Assembly: GCA_029260795.1 (NCBI GenBank)
Contig: JAJDCO010000135.1
Span: 62,001-126,000, forward strand
Direction of reading: 5' to 3'
Length of the DNA: 64,000 bases
Origin: Planctomycetota bacterium
GTDB lineage: Bacteria; Planctomycetota; OFTM77
Positions 52,975 to 62,621 of this stretch are shown piece after piece. The notes beneath the pieces were generated by a model. The model saw nothing but the letters and a program-made list of their open reading frames with translations. It was not told where the DNA came from and did not search any database. The translations under genes and the position numbers were made by a program. Position 1 is the first letter of the stretch. Each line of letters begins with the position of its first letter.

Positions 52975-54126
52975 TCAGCTCCGTCCGACTAGACAGCGTG
53001 AGATCTCGCCACGGGCCCAACGATCGGCCTCACCGATGGCGGCGAGGTCGGGGTCGAAGCTGGGACGATGACGTTCGAGAGTACGTTCGATGAGCTCGGG
53101 AATCTGCGTGAAGGAGATCTCCCGAGCGAGAAAACTCTCCACGGCCACCTCGTTGGCAGCATTCAATACGGCGCCAAAGGTCCCACCGAGTCGTGCGACT
53201 TCGACCCCGAGTCGGAGACAGGGAAACCGTGCCGTATCGGCCGGCTCGAAGGTGAGCTTCGCGAAGCGGGTCAGATCGAAGGCCTGGTGAGACGACGCAA
53301 AGCGCTCGGGATGTGCGAGCGCCACCAAGATGGGGATGCGCATGGAAGGCACCCCGAGCTGCGCGACGATGCTGCCATCGATGAACTCGACCATCGAATG
53401 CACGATGGACTGACGATGAACCAGCACCTCGATCTGGTCGGGTCGGAGATCAAAAAGCCATCGGGCTTCGATGACTTCCAACCCCTTGTTCATCATCGTG
53501 GCCGAGTCGACCGAGATCTTGGCGCCCATGCTCCAAGTCGGGTGCTTCAAGGCGTCGACGGGGTCGCATTGAGCGAGCTCGTCGGCGCTCCGCTCCCAAA
53601 ACGGACCACCGGATGCGGTCAAGTGGATCCGTCGCACCTCGCTGACGGACGAGGCCCCGATCGCTTGGAAGACGGCGCTGTGCTCGCTGTCGATCGGCAC
53701 GACTCGCGCACCCGTCTCTCCAGCCCGCTTCATCAGCGGTCCGCCAGCCATGACCAACGATTCTTTGTTGGCCAATGCCAGAGTCATTCCGCGATCGATC
53801 GCTTCCCAACTGGTGGGGAGGCCAGCAGAACCCACGATGGCGCCGACGACGACCTCCGCCGAGCTGGCGCGAAGCAGCTCCAAGGCAGCATTCGGGCCCG
53901 AGAAGACCTCGACCTGCGGAAGCCGCTCCCGAAGCGCGCGGAGGTGCCGAACGTCGGCGATCGCGACCCGAGGCACGCGGTGCTCGAGAGCTTGCTCGGC
54001 TAGCTCCTCCCAGCGAAGACCCGCTGCCAGGCCGCAGATCTCAAAACGCTCGGGGAGCTCGGAGACCACATCGAGCACGCTACGACCGACGGATCCGGTG
54101 GAGCCGAGCAAGAGGACTTGCTTCAT
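52975..54126 (-). CDS. dxr: 1-deoxy-D-xylulose 5-phosphate reductoisomerase
   Basis: 383 residues from the ATG at 54126; the frame is open to 54255 but the extra part lacks family sequence. Dxr makes MEP from DXP in isoprenoid synthesis. Motifs: LLGSTGSVGRSVLDVV (NADPH), TLALANKESLVMAGG, PIDSEHSAVFQAIG, HLTASGGPF and WSMGAKISVDSATMMNKGLE. First gene of the dxr-rseP-ubiA-family operon. Confidence 0.96.
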   Translation of the reverse strand: MKQVLLLGSTGSVGRSVLDVVSELPERFEICGLAAGLRWEELAEQALEHRVPRVAIADVRHLRALRERLPQVEVFSGPNAALELLRASSAEVVVGAIVGSAGLPTSWEAIDRGMTLALANKESLVMAGGPLMKRAGETGARVVPIDSEHSAVFQAIGASSVSEVRRIHLTASGGPFWERSADELAQCDPVDALKHPTWSMGAKISVDSATMMNKGLEVIEARWLFDLRPDQIEVLVHRQSIVHSMVEFIDGSIVAQLGVPSMRIPILVALAHPERFASSHQAFDLTRFAKLTFEPADTARFPCLRLGVEVARLGGTFGAVLNAANEVAVESFLAREISFTQIPELIERTLERHRPSFDPDLAAIGEADRWARGEISRCLVGRS

Positions 54127-54274
54127 TCTTTCTGGCTCCCGTCGATCATCGGTGTCCGATTTCCAAAGCCGCCCGCAATGGCCCGAAACGCGCATGATAT
54201 AACGTATCGACGCAGTGGCGCCCGGGAAAAAACCTCGGAGCGACATCGTTCCCATCTCGAGAGCAGCGCGTGTC

Positions 54275-54304
54275 TTGCGGGAACGCCACGGGGAACGTTA
54301 TTCT
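54275..54304 (+). promoter_or_regulatory. possible promoter for purM
   Basis: TTGCGG (54275-54280), an 18-base spacer and TATTCT (54299-54304) in the 294-base divergent region between dxr and purM. The leader to the GTG at 54421 would be about 110 bases. The rest of the gap shows no gene. Confidence 0.4.
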
Positions 54305-54420
54305 CACTCGCAAGTGGTGAAGGCCTCGGCGCACCGGAAGATCCGCGCCGAGAGCCGCCGACCTGAGCGGACTTATCGGTGAGAGTCGCTCAGATTCCAG
54401 GAGACCAGAAGGGACAGCGG

Positions 54421-55473
54421 GTGAACGAGCCGCATGCGTGGACCTACCGAGAGGCCGGTGTCGACATCGACGCCGCCACGGAAGGGCTGAATCGGGTCAA
54501 ACCTCTGCTGAAGAAGACCTTTAACTCGCGGGTCCTGACTGACATCGGTAGCTTTGGTGGGCTCTTTGACGCCAGCTTCCCCGAACTGAGCTCTCCGGTT
54601 CTCGTCTCCTCGTGCGATGGCGTCGGCACCAAGCTGAAGCTCGCCTTTCAAACGGGGATCCACCACACCGTCGGGGCTGATCTCGTCAACCACTGCATCA
54701 ACGACATCCTCGTCCAAGGCGCCGTGCCGCTGTTCTTCCTCGACTACTTCGCGACCGGCCGGATGAGCCCGGACGTCGTCTCCGAAGTCATTCGCGGAAT
54801 GGCGAACGCCTGCCTGGAGAATGGAGTCTGTCTAATCGGGGGGGAGACGGCCGAGATGCCCGGCATGTACGCCGACGGGGAGTACGATCTGGCCGGATTC
54901 GTGGTCGGTGTTGCCGACAGAAGCCGACTGATTTTGGGAGACCGGATTCAGCCCGGCGACCGCGTTCTTGCCCTCCCGTCGACCGGTCTTCACACGAACG
55001 GATACTCGCTGGCCCAGAAGATCGCCTTCGAAGTTGCTGGGAAGCGACCTGACACGTTTGAGCCAGCGCTGGGTGAGACCATCGGCGAAGCTCTGATGCG
55101 CGTCCATCGCTGCTATCTCGAGGTCATTCGACCGATGCTCGCAGAGGACACGCCGATCCACGGCTTGGCTCACATTACCGGCGGCGGCCTCAGCGACAAC
55201 GTGCCGCGAATCCTGCCCGATGGCTGCCACGCCGTGCTCGACGTGACGACATGGACCACGCCCAAGCTCTTCGAGCTGCTCGTGGACTGGGGCAACGTTC
55301 CGGCCCGGGAACGCTACCGTGCCTTCAACATGGGTGTCGGCTTCGTCATCGTCGTTCCGGAGGCCGCTGTCGAATCCACCTGTGCTCGACTGAGGGACTC
55401 CGGCGAGGAGCCTTGGGAGTTGGGTCGAATCGAGGCCGGTGCACCCGGGGTCACTCTGGTTGGAGTCGATTGA
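54421..55473 (+). CDS. purM: phosphoribosylformylglycinamidine cyclo-ligase (AIR synthase)
   Basis: 350 residues from the GTG at 54421, which has AAGGG 7 bases upstream; an in-frame GTG at 54379 is rejected. PurM closes the imidazole ring of AIR in purine synthesis. Motifs: YREAGVDIDAATEGLNRVK, VSSCDGVGTKLKLAF, GADLVNHCINDILVQGAVPL, GGETAEMPGMYADGEYDLAG and AHITGGGLSDNVPRILP. Same pathway as purE and purC, but 33 kb away. Confidence 0.95.
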   Translation: MNEPHAWTYREAGVDIDAATEGLNRVKPLLKKTFNSRVLTDIGSFGGLFDASFPELSSPVLVSSCDGVGTKLKLAFQTGIHHTVGADLVNHCINDILVQGAVPLFFLDYFATGRMSPDVVSEVIRGMANACLENGVCLIGGETAEMPGMYADGEYDLAGFVVGVADRSRLILGDRIQPGDRVLALPSTGLHTNGYSLAQKIAFEVAGKRPDTFEPALGETIGEALMRVHRCYLEVIRPMLAEDTPIHGLAHITGGGLSDNVPRILPDGCHAVLDVTTWTTPKLFELLVDWGNVPARERYRAFNMGVGFVIVVPEAAVESTCARLRDSGEEPWELGRIEAGAPGVTLVGVD

Positions 55474-55553
55474 ACTCCGCGACGGCAAGAGTTTTGCCAC
55501 GTGCCCTGGCAGCGAAGCGGCACTTCAGCCTCACGACGACGTCTGGAGCGGGA

Positions 55554-56960
55554 ATGAACTCACCAGCCTGGACCTGGCTGCTTGTTTGGGTACTCGGACT
55601 CTGCGGAGCGGCATCGGCACAGGGCGATGACATCCAAGAAGAGGTCGACCGCTGGATCGCGGAAAGTGAGTTCGGAACGGGCGAGCAAGTGTTGCGCAAA
55701 CGGCTCGAGATCGCACCCGAGGACGCGCGACTTCAGTACTTCTTGGGACGGCTGATTGCGGCACACGCAGCCTCGACGGGTTTCCAGGCTTCGACACCCG
55801 CCGGACTCGTCAAGACTCGTTTCGCCGAGGCGGCTTCCTTGCTCGAGCGCTCTCTCGAAAAAGAGGTGCCGCCTGATGGCCGCCTTCGTTGCGCCGAAGC
55901 CTACTACTGGGCGACGGATGGTGACCGTGCTCACGCCACGCTCACACCGCTTCTCGATCGAGGTGACGGCGAGGCGTGGCAGCTGGAGGGCGACATTCGC
56001 GGATATATCTCCCAGGATTGGGACGCCGCCATCGAAGCGTACCTCAAAGCCGAATCCGCCGATCCGGCGCCTTCGTCTGTTGCTCTGAAGATTGCGGATG
56101 CTGAGGCGAGGCGAGGCGATCTGGAACGAGCGATCGAGGCCCTCGAGCGTCAGCTGGTGAGGACGCCTGCCGACCCGGCCGTTTACGAACGGATCTGGAA
56201 CTGGCTGGTCGTTCGTCAGGAGTATTCCAAGGCGATCGGCCTCTATGGTGCCGCCCTGAACGTCGACCCCACCAGCTTCCTCGCCCTGTTCCATCTCGGC
56301 ATCGTGAAGAGGGAGACTCAGGACTACGACGCAGCTGCTGAGATCCTGGACCGCGCCCTCGCCATTCGCCCCGACTCCGGTGAGGTACGCTACTATCGAG
56401 CGCTCGTAGAATATTCTAGGAGCAACTACGGGGATGCTGCGAAGCGCGCCACCGAGGTACTCGGTAGCCAACCCGATCATATCGGTGCTCGGGAGATCAT
56501 TCGCACGATTGCCGGCTTCCACGGCTCGAGGCGCGAGTATGCCGCCGCTCTGGCGCTGCTCGAGAAACTCAAAGGCGATTCGGTCGACGTGAGCCTTTGG
56601 ATGGACATCGCTCTGACCCTGAAGCACCTCGGGCGCGAATCCGAGGCAGAGGAGGCCTATCTGAACGCGGCCGAAGCAGATCCCTTGGCCGGGGCTCCTT
56701 GGAACGACCTCGGAATCCTGCAACATGCACGAGGACGCGTCCTGGAGGCTGTTTCCGCCTATCGTCGAGCCGTCGAGACGGGACTCGACATCGAGAACTC
56801 ACTCGAAAACTTGGCCATCCTGAGCCTGCAACCATCCTCCTCAGTCACGCTGAAGGAGGGTGACGCAGCCTTGACTCGCCTCCTGAAACTGGACCCGGGC
56901 CGAGCACGGGCTCGATACTACTTGGAGCGTCTTCGACGGCTTCGCAGGGAATCAGAGTAA
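55554..56960 (+). CDS. secreted TPR-repeat protein
   Basis: 468 residues. Signal peptide (AWTWLLVWVLGLCGAASAQG). At least eight TPR units, e.g. AAIEAYLKAESADPAPSSVA, LERAIEALERQLVRTPADPA, YSKAIGLYGAALNVDPTSFL, YDAAAEILDRALAIRPDSGE and WNDLGILQHARGRVLEAVSA. The ATG has GGAG about 6 bases upstream; the longer frame starting inside purM is rejected. No catalytic motif; a protein-binding role in the envelope is likely. Confidence 0.85.
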   Translation: MNSPAWTWLLVWVLGLCGAASAQGDDIQEEVDRWIAESEFGTGEQVLRKRLEIAPEDARLQYFLGRLIAAHAASTGFQASTPAGLVKTRFAEAASLLERSLEKEVPPDGRLRCAEAYYWATDGDRAHATLTPLLDRGDGEAWQLEGDIRGYISQDWDAAIEAYLKAESADPAPSSVALKIADAEARRGDLERAIEALERQLVRTPADPAVYERIWNWLVVRQEYSKAIGLYGAALNVDPTSFLALFHLGIVKRETQDYDAAAEILDRALAIRPDSGEVRYYRALVEYSRSNYGDAAKRATEVLGSQPDHIGAREIIRTIAGFHGSRREYAAALALLEKLKGDSVDVSLWMDIALTLKHLGRESEAEEAYLNAAEADPLAGAPWNDLGILQHARGRVLEAVSAYRRAVETGLDIENSLENLAILSLQPSSSVTLKEGDAALTRLLKLDPGRARARYYLERLRRLRRESE

Positions 56961-57002
56961 GCAACGAAACCTAACCCTTGCCCGACGTGGAGGCTGCGTA
57001 GT

Positions 57003-57032
57003 TTGACACGTTTTGCGGGCAGCTGTTAACAT
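57003..57032 (+). promoter_or_regulatory. strong sigma-70-type promoter
   Basis: A consensus -35 TTGACA (57003-57008), an 18-base spacer and TAACAT (57027-57032). The predicted start near 57039 gives a leader of about 30 bases with an AGGAG site (57056-57060), 7 bases before the ATG at 57068. Confidence 0.65.
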
Positions 57033-57067
57033 GCTTCCAGCACGAATGGACCGTCAGGAGAAACCCC

Positions 57068-58402
57068 ATGAACTTGCGAAAGACGAGTGGCGCCGTGGCG
57101 GCCGTCTGGATGATCTCGTTGGTACTCGGCGCCCCGACGGCGTTTGCAGGGACCGACGACGAGCCCGAGATCAAGGGCCGTGACGCGAAGAACCTCACCG
57201 GGTTCATCGAACGATACTACGACTATCTCGAGAAGCAGAACTACGCCGGCACGACCCAGATGGTCAAAGAGATCGATGGAGTGTTGGATAAGCTCGCCAA
57301 GAGTTGGAAGGTGGGTGACGGCGACGGGCGAGCGGCCCTTCAGCACATCGACGCCTTCGTCGACGTGCTCAATACCTTCCCCAAGAAGTGGGAAGGTGGT
57401 TTCAAGAAGGATCGCCTCGAAGAGGGCGAGACTCCCGACGGAACGAAGTTCCACATCTACCTGCCGAAGACCTACAAGGACCGTCCCAAGAGTCTGGCCG
57501 ACTTCTATCCGGCCATCGTCGATCTCCGCCCGGCGGGAGAAGCTGCCGAATCGTACTTCGACAAGAACTGGGCCGGACAGAAGGTCCTCGAGAGCACCAT
57601 CCTCATCCTCCCGTCCCCTCCGGAAACCGGTGATTGGGCGACGGATGAGGGGATCAGCAACGCTCTTCAGCCGCTCGGTGATCTGTCTTGGAACAAGGTA
57701 CCCATTCACCAGGACGCGATGTTCTTGTGTGGCTCGGGAAAGACTGCGCCAGCGACGGCACGGATCGCAGCCCGGTTTGCCGAACGGTTCGCCGGCGTGG
57801 TGTTTCGCACGGGTGGAAGCGCGGAAGACTACCTGGGTGCGAACCTCGGGCGCATCTCGGTCTTGACAGCAGAGGACTCGCCGCTGACGCAAGCCTCCGC
57901 CACTTTCGGTGGATCGGTCAAGAAGGGGCAAGTCGACGGCGACGCCTTGGCAGAATTCGTGAGCACGACTCGACGCAATCGGTATCCCGAATCGGTCTCG
58001 GGCGTCATTCCGAATCTGAGCTGGGGAGATGCCACTTGGCTGAAGGTCCGCCAGATCGACGTGACCGACGCAGAGAAGCCCTCGGACTATCCGACATTCC
58101 GAGCCTCCCTCGATCGTGAGAACAACAAGATCAAGATCGACAGTAAGGGAATCTCCAAGTTCTATCTCCGCTTGAATGACGAAGTCGTCGACCTGGACAA
58201 GAACGTCGTCGTCGAAATCAACGGCCAGGAGGTCTTCAACGCGATCGTGAAGCGCGACCTCGATGAGCTCCTCAAGACGGCGTACTACACCGGTGATCGC
58301 GGTCGACTGTGGGTGAGAATCCGCGAGATCGAGGTACCGGTTGTCGACACTGCGACAGCTGGCGATGGTGCAGACGGCGGTCAGCCCAAGGACGACGACT
58401 AG
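57068..58402 (+). CDS. secreted protein of unknown function, hydrolase-fold-like
   Basis: 444 residues. Signal peptide (VAAVWMISLVLGAPTAFAG). Residues about 35-110 are helical (FIERYYDYLEKQNYAGTTQM). The middle (KFHIYLPKTYKDRPKSLADF; YPAIVDLRPAGEAAESYF; HQDAMFLCGSGKTAPATARI) looks like an alpha/beta-hydrolase core, but the nucleophile elbow GxSxG is replaced by CGSGKT, so hydrolysis is doubtful. A beta-rich tail with VVVEINGQEVFN ends in a disordered acidic end. Promoter and ribosome site are strong, so it may be abundant. No family is recognised with confidence. Confidence 0.78.
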   Translation: MNLRKTSGAVAAVWMISLVLGAPTAFAGTDDEPEIKGRDAKNLTGFIERYYDYLEKQNYAGTTQMVKEIDGVLDKLAKSWKVGDGDGRAALQHIDAFVDVLNTFPKKWEGGFKKDRLEEGETPDGTKFHIYLPKTYKDRPKSLADFYPAIVDLRPAGEAAESYFDKNWAGQKVLESTILILPSPPETGDWATDEGISNALQPLGDLSWNKVPIHQDAMFLCGSGKTAPATARIAARFAERFAGVVFRTGGSAEDYLGANLGRISVLTAEDSPLTQASATFGGSVKKGQVDGDALAEFVSTTRRNRYPESVSGVIPNLSWGDATWLKVRQIDVTDAEKPSDYPTFRASLDRENNKIKIDSKGISKFYLRLNDEVVDLDKNVVVEINGQEVFNAIVKRDLDELLKTAYYTGDRGRLWVRIREIEVPVVDTATAGDGADGGQPKDDD

Positions 58403-58460
58403 GCGCCAGAAGGAACCTCGGCGGGCGGCCGACGCTCGTCTTCGCAGTCGGAAGAGATCC

Positions 58461-60134
58461 TTGACGGAAAATCACGACTCGCGCATCGACGTATCGACAG
58501 CGCGTCCCGGCTCCGGCCGTGGGCGCGCTGTGTACTTGTGGTCGCTGGCCTTCGTCTGCGGTGCGGCAACGATGATGGTCGAGCTGACCATCGTACGGCT
58601 CTTGGCCCCGTTCTTCGGCCAAACGGTCTTCGTTTGGACGAACATCATCGGAGTCGTGCTGGCGGCGCTATCCCTCGGCTACTTTGTCGGCGGCCGGCTG
58701 GCGGACCGTTATCCGAGTCAGCGGTTGCTTTCTTCGATCATCCTGGCCGCTGGACTTGGCATCGCGGCCGCCCCCTTCCTGGCTCAGCCTTTCGCCCGGT
58801 TTCTGATTGCCGAAGACCTCCCGCTTCAGCAGGCATTCGACCTGCTCAACCGAAGCTCGTTTGCAGTCACTTGCATGCTGTTCGGGCTCCCGCTTGCGCT
58901 CTTGGGAGTCGTCAGCCCGTTCGTGGTGAAACTGATTCACCTTCAGGGTACGACGGTCGGGAGGGGTGCCGGCTCCGTGTACGCACTGTCGACGATCGGT
59001 AGCCTGTTCGGCACGTTTCTTCCGACCCATTTTCTGGTACCAGCCTACGGAGCACGCACGACCTTGCTCATCGCGGCCACGGCCTTGACGGCCATTGCCT
59101 TGCCCGGCCTCTGGCGTAACGGCCGACGCGGGGCTCGAGTGGGCTCAACGGCGGCGCTCGGGGTTCTCCTCAGCCTCGTAGCCATGACGTGGTCTCAGGG
59201 CGTCGTCGATGGGGGAGGCGGAACGCTCCTGTTCGCGCGGGACTCCGCCTACCAATACGTTCGAGTCGTCGAGCGACCACCGGAGGAAGGAGGTGCGATC
59301 GAGCTCAAGCTCAATGAGGGACTCGACAGCTTCCATTCGGTGCTCGTTCCGAACCAGATTCTCACCGGCGGGCTCTACTACGACTACTTCAACCTGATGC
59401 CGTTGCTGCGCGATAAGACTGAGGCCCCGATCCGAGGACTCATCATCGGGCTAGCTGCGGGAACGGTCAGCCGTCAACTCCACCATTTCTTCGATCCCGA
59501 GCCCGGGCTCGAGCTCGAGGGTGTCGAGATCGATCCGCTGACTGTCGAGGTTGGGCAGCGCTACTTCGACCTCTCGCCGGCCTCCCATCCACATCTCCGC
59601 ATCATCCCGGATCAAGACGGACGGATCTTCCTCGAGCACTCTCCATCTCGTTATGATCTCATCGTCATCGATGCCTATGCTCAGCAGGTCTACATCCCTT
59701 TTCACCTCGTGAGTCGGGAGTTTTTCGAGGAGACTCGGGAGCACCTGGTTCCGGGCGGAATTGGAGCGATGAACGTAGGCTTCTATCGAACGGGTCCCGT
59801 CGAACCGATGAGCGATCCCGTCGTCGCTGGAATCGCGAACACAGCCGCTTCGACATTCGGACGAGTACACCTGGTCCCTGTCGAGAATAGTCGAAACGTC
59901 ATTCTCTTCTTTCGTCGCGACGACATTGGGACCGGGGAAATCGACCTGGAGGCGCTCTCTCGAGGTGCCAGCGACTACCCCGAGCTCGCATCCATGGCTC
60001 AGTACTTCACACGGTCGTCAACGGTTCGCACACACATCTTCGACCCAGGTCTTCCGGTGTTCACCGATGACTGGGCTCCTATCGAGCGGCTGAGCGAAGC
60101 CAGCCTCAAGAGGCAGAGCGGAACGGTTCAGTGA
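58461..60134 (+). CDS. membrane-embedded spermidine-synthase-like protein
   Basis: 557 residues from a TTG at 58461 (GGAAGAG about 5 bases upstream); the frame opens at 58341 inside the preceding gene. Seven or so membrane helices come first (LWSLAFVCGAATMMVELTIV with RLLAPFFG; IIGVVLAALSLGYFVGGRLA; TTLLIAATALTAIALPG). The C-terminal Rossmann methyltransferase-like domain has LIIGLAAGTVSRQLHHFFDP, LEGVEIDPLTVEVGQRYF and YDLIVIDAYAQQVYIPFHLV. This helix-plus-SpeE-like fusion is common in Planctomycetota and Proteobacteria with unproven function. The acceptor-site Asp of true SpeE is not clear. Confidence 0.82.
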   Translation: MTENHDSRIDVSTARPGSGRGRAVYLWSLAFVCGAATMMVELTIVRLLAPFFGQTVFVWTNIIGVVLAALSLGYFVGGRLADRYPSQRLLSSIILAAGLGIAAAPFLAQPFARFLIAEDLPLQQAFDLLNRSSFAVTCMLFGLPLALLGVVSPFVVKLIHLQGTTVGRGAGSVYALSTIGSLFGTFLPTHFLVPAYGARTTLLIAATALTAIALPGLWRNGRRGARVGSTAALGVLLSLVAMTWSQGVVDGGGGTLLFARDSAYQYVRVVERPPEEGGAIELKLNEGLDSFHSVLVPNQILTGGLYYDYFNLMPLLRDKTEAPIRGLIIGLAAGTVSRQLHHFFDPEPGLELEGVEIDPLTVEVGQRYFDLSPASHPHLRIIPDQDGRIFLEHSPSRYDLIVIDAYAQQVYIPFHLVSREFFEETREHLVPGGIGAMNVGFYRTGPVEPMSDPVVAGIANTAASTFGRVHLVPVENSRNVILFFRRDDIGTGEIDLEALSRGASDYPELASMAQYFTRSSTVRTHIFDPGLPVFTDDWAPIERLSEASLKRQSGTVQ

Positions 60135-60685
60135 ACGCCTTCCTGCGAGCGAGTCTCGTCGTGCTCTTCGGAAGCGTCGTTGCAGTTCAGCCCGAACAAG
60201 AAGCTGAGCGCCTACAAAGCGATGCCGTTGCCGCACTGTCCGCCGAACGCTACGAAGAAGCTCGTGACCATCTCCGGGCTTTGACACGCCTCCGCCCAGG
60301 TGACTCCACGGTTTGGAGCAACCTCGGCTACTGCTACCGAAAGCTCAACGATCGATCCCGTGCTCGCGGAGCATTCGAGAACGCGTTGTCTGCTGACGAA
60401 AGCAACACCTACGCATTGATCCAGCTCGGAAACCTCTCTTGGGAGGATGGGCAAATGGAGCAAGCTGCCAGCTGGTACGAGCGAGCCCTCCGCCTTGACC
60501 GAGGTCTCGAGGCCGCCCGCTCGAATCTCGAGGCAGTTCGAGCGGAGATTCTAGTCCTCGAGCGCGTCGCAGTGCACCGAAGCCGGGCCGCCGCCGCGTT
60601 CTGGCTCACACTGGCGATGGCGACACTCGTCGCGGCCATTTCGATCTGGTGGAGTCGACGTTGGGTGCGCGTCCCTTCCCGATGA
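60131..60685 (+). CDS. TPR protein with C-terminal membrane helix
   Basis: 184 residues. The GTG at 60131 overlaps the preceding stop. A signal-like N-terminus (FLRASLVVLFGSVVAVQP) precedes TPR units (RYEEARDHLRALTRLRPGDS; DRSRARGAFENALSADESNT; QMEQAASWYERALRLDRGLE), and a C-terminal helix (AFWLTLAMATLVAAISIWW) anchors it. Probably a periplasmic partner of the spermidine-synthase-like membrane protein. Confidence 0.82.
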   Translation: MNAFLRASLVVLFGSVVAVQPEQEAERLQSDAVAALSAERYEEARDHLRALTRLRPGDSTVWSNLGYCYRKLNDRSRARGAFENALSADESNTYALIQLGNLSWEDGQMEQAASWYERALRLDRGLEAARSNLEAVRAEILVLERVAVHRSRAAAAFWLTLAMATLVAAISIWWSRRWVRVPSR

Positions 60686-60697
60686 GCGTTGAGAAGC

Positions 60698-60729
60698 CTC
60701 GGTGCCCAATCTATCGACGAGGCACCGAG
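60698..60729. terminator. hairpin between convergent genes
   Basis: CTCGGTGCC (60698-60706) pairs with GGCACCGAG (60721-60729) around a 14-base loop, between the TPR gene (stop 60685) and the HEAT gene (stop 60741). No U-tract on either side. Confidence 0.55.
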
Positions 60730-60740
60730 ACGAGAGCCGA

Positions 60741-62621
60741 TCAGAGGATCGTCAAGAGCTCGGCCATGAAATCGACCTTCGCGCGATAGTTGCTGTCTTC
60801 GGCCACTCGAGTCAAGCGGGACAAGGAGTCCTTGTCGCACAAGATCCCCAAGCCGACCGTGGCGAGCGCGCGGACGATCTTCTTTGCTTCCGGATTGCCC
60901 GAGAGCTTCACCATCGGCTCGATCGCGTTGCGATCTCCGATCAAGCCGAGCGCCATGGCCGAGGAGCCCAGCACATAGGCGCTGTCGGTCTTGGCCATCG
61001 TGTCGATCAAGAGCCGGCCGACCTCCTTGTTACCCAGGAGTCCCAGCCCGATCGCCGCTTGCTGTTGCAGCTCGGGGAAGCTCCGGCTCGTCTTCAGAAT
61101 GGCCTCGAGCTGGCCGAGAGACTCGGTCGCTTGCATCAGACCGAGCGCAACGCACAGGTAGCCCTGCAGGCCGTGGTCAGCGTTACGAGCGAGCTCCCGA
61201 GTGAGCATCGGAGCGGAAGCCTGATCGCCCAGGAGACCGAGCGCGACGGCGTGCCCTGCCTTCCAGGTGGGGTTCCTCTGCTCCTGGAATTGGCGCCGGA
61301 CCTGCTCGAGGATCGTCGGGTCCGCATCGCTCCCCCAGTTCCAGACCGCCAAGGACAAGGAGACCCAAGGCATCTGCTCGGCTCTGCCTTGCCGGAAGGC
61401 TCCCAGCAATGTCGTCCGGGCCTGATCGCCGCCCACATACGCCAAGCTCATCGCGGCGAAGTTTCGCGTCTGGGCATTGGAGCTTCGAAGCAGGTGAGCG
61501 AGCAGCTGGATGGCGTCCGCGTCCGCCGAGCCCCGCAACAAGCGTCCGTATCCGATGATGGCCGACCATCGAACAATGTCGTTTTCACGTTCGTTCTTGA
61601 GAAAGCTCTCCAAGATCGGAGTGGCGTTCCGATCTCCGATCTTGCCGAGAGCGATCGGAACGGCCGAACGGACGTAGTCGCTGATGGTGGCATCCTGGAG
61701 AACCTGAATGAGGTCGGGAACGACGCTCGGATCACCAATCAGCCCGAGAGCATGAATGGCAGCAGTCGGAACGTCCGTCTGTGCGAAGGCGTTCCGGTGG
61801 CGAATGACTTCGCGCAAGGCAGGAACCGCCGAACGAGAGCCGATCAAACCCAGTCCAATCGCCGCGAAAGCGCGGGTGCGGGTCTCGACACCGGTGGCCC
61901 GTTGGGTGAGACGACGTCCCTCCGCCGAGTCGTTCATGATCTCGACGAGCAGTGGCACGGCCGCTTCCTGTCCCAGGAGCCCCAAGGCCAGACCGGCCGA
62001 CTCGCGGACCTGAGCATTGGCATCGCCGAAGCCTCGGAGGATGTCCGGCAGTACTTCGGCGTCCCGGCTACTCTTGCCAATCGCGATGAGTCCGGCAGCT
62101 CGGGTATCGAAGTCATCGTCGCGCAAGGTGCGGCGCAACGCGGGCAAGACCTGGTCTCGAATCTGAGCCTTGGTGGGACTCAAGGTCGTGACGGTGGCCT
62201 GCTGGTTCCCTCGACCGAGGAAGTAGCCGGTGTCTCCGGTGACCAATCCACCGCTTCGCACCTTCTCGCGCAGGTTGAGGAAGCGAGCCTTGTTGTTCTC
62301 CCACCAAAAGGTCCACTGCTCGAATCCCTCTCCGCCCGCCGCCGACCGCTTGCCACCGGTGCCAGGTCCCACGGCGGGAGCACCGCCGGTGACTGGCGAG
62401 CCAATGCCGGGCGTGGTCGGACCGCCCGGGTGGTTACCACCGGGTGTCGTCGGACCACCCGGAATGGGTGGGGGGGTGAAGTCGCCCGGAGTGCCGAGTC
62501 GGCCGGGCACCGTATCCGTGGGACCTCGATACTTGCCGCCGTGGGCGAAGGCGGTCTCCGAGAAAACGACGAAGCAGACGGCCAGTACGGCGGTCGTGGC
62601 GATGCGCTTGGTTCCGTTCAT
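60741..62621 (-). CDS. secreted HEAT-repeat protein (first paralogue)
   Basis: 626 residues from the ATG at 62621, with GGAG 4 bases upstream; the frame opens at 62762. A signal peptide (ATTAVLAVCFVVFSETAFA) is followed by a Gly/Pro/Thr-rich linker of about 60 residues with repeats like GGPTTPG. HEAT repeats fill the rest, each with a GLGLIG- or ALGLLG-type turn (RAFAAIGLGLIGSRSAVPAL; IHALGLIGDPSVVPDLIQVL; VPIALGKIGDRNATPILESF; GHAVALGLLGDQASAPMLTR; AIGLGLLGNKEVGRLLIDTM). It ends YRAKVDFMAELLTIL, as does its neighbour, so the two arose by tandem duplication. Confidence 0.88.
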   Translation of the reverse strand: MNGTKRIATTAVLAVCFVVFSETAFAHGGKYRGPTDTVPGRLGTPGDFTPPPIPGGPTTPGGNHPGGPTTPGIGSPVTGGAPAVGPGTGGKRSAAGGEGFEQWTFWWENNKARFLNLREKVRSGGLVTGDTGYFLGRGNQQATVTTLSPTKAQIRDQVLPALRRTLRDDDFDTRAAGLIAIGKSSRDAEVLPDILRGFGDANAQVRESAGLALGLLGQEAAVPLLVEIMNDSAEGRRLTQRATGVETRTRAFAAIGLGLIGSRSAVPALREVIRHRNAFAQTDVPTAAIHALGLIGDPSVVPDLIQVLQDATISDYVRSAVPIALGKIGDRNATPILESFLKNERENDIVRWSAIIGYGRLLRGSADADAIQLLAHLLRSSNAQTRNFAAMSLAYVGGDQARTTLLGAFRQGRAEQMPWVSLSLAVWNWGSDADPTILEQVRRQFQEQRNPTWKAGHAVALGLLGDQASAPMLTRELARNADHGLQGYLCVALGLMQATESLGQLEAILKTSRSFPELQQQAAIGLGLLGNKEVGRLLIDTMAKTDSAYVLGSSAMALGLIGDRNAIEPMVKLSGNPEAKKIVRALATVGLGILCDKDSLSRLTRVAEDSNYRAKVDFMAELLTIL

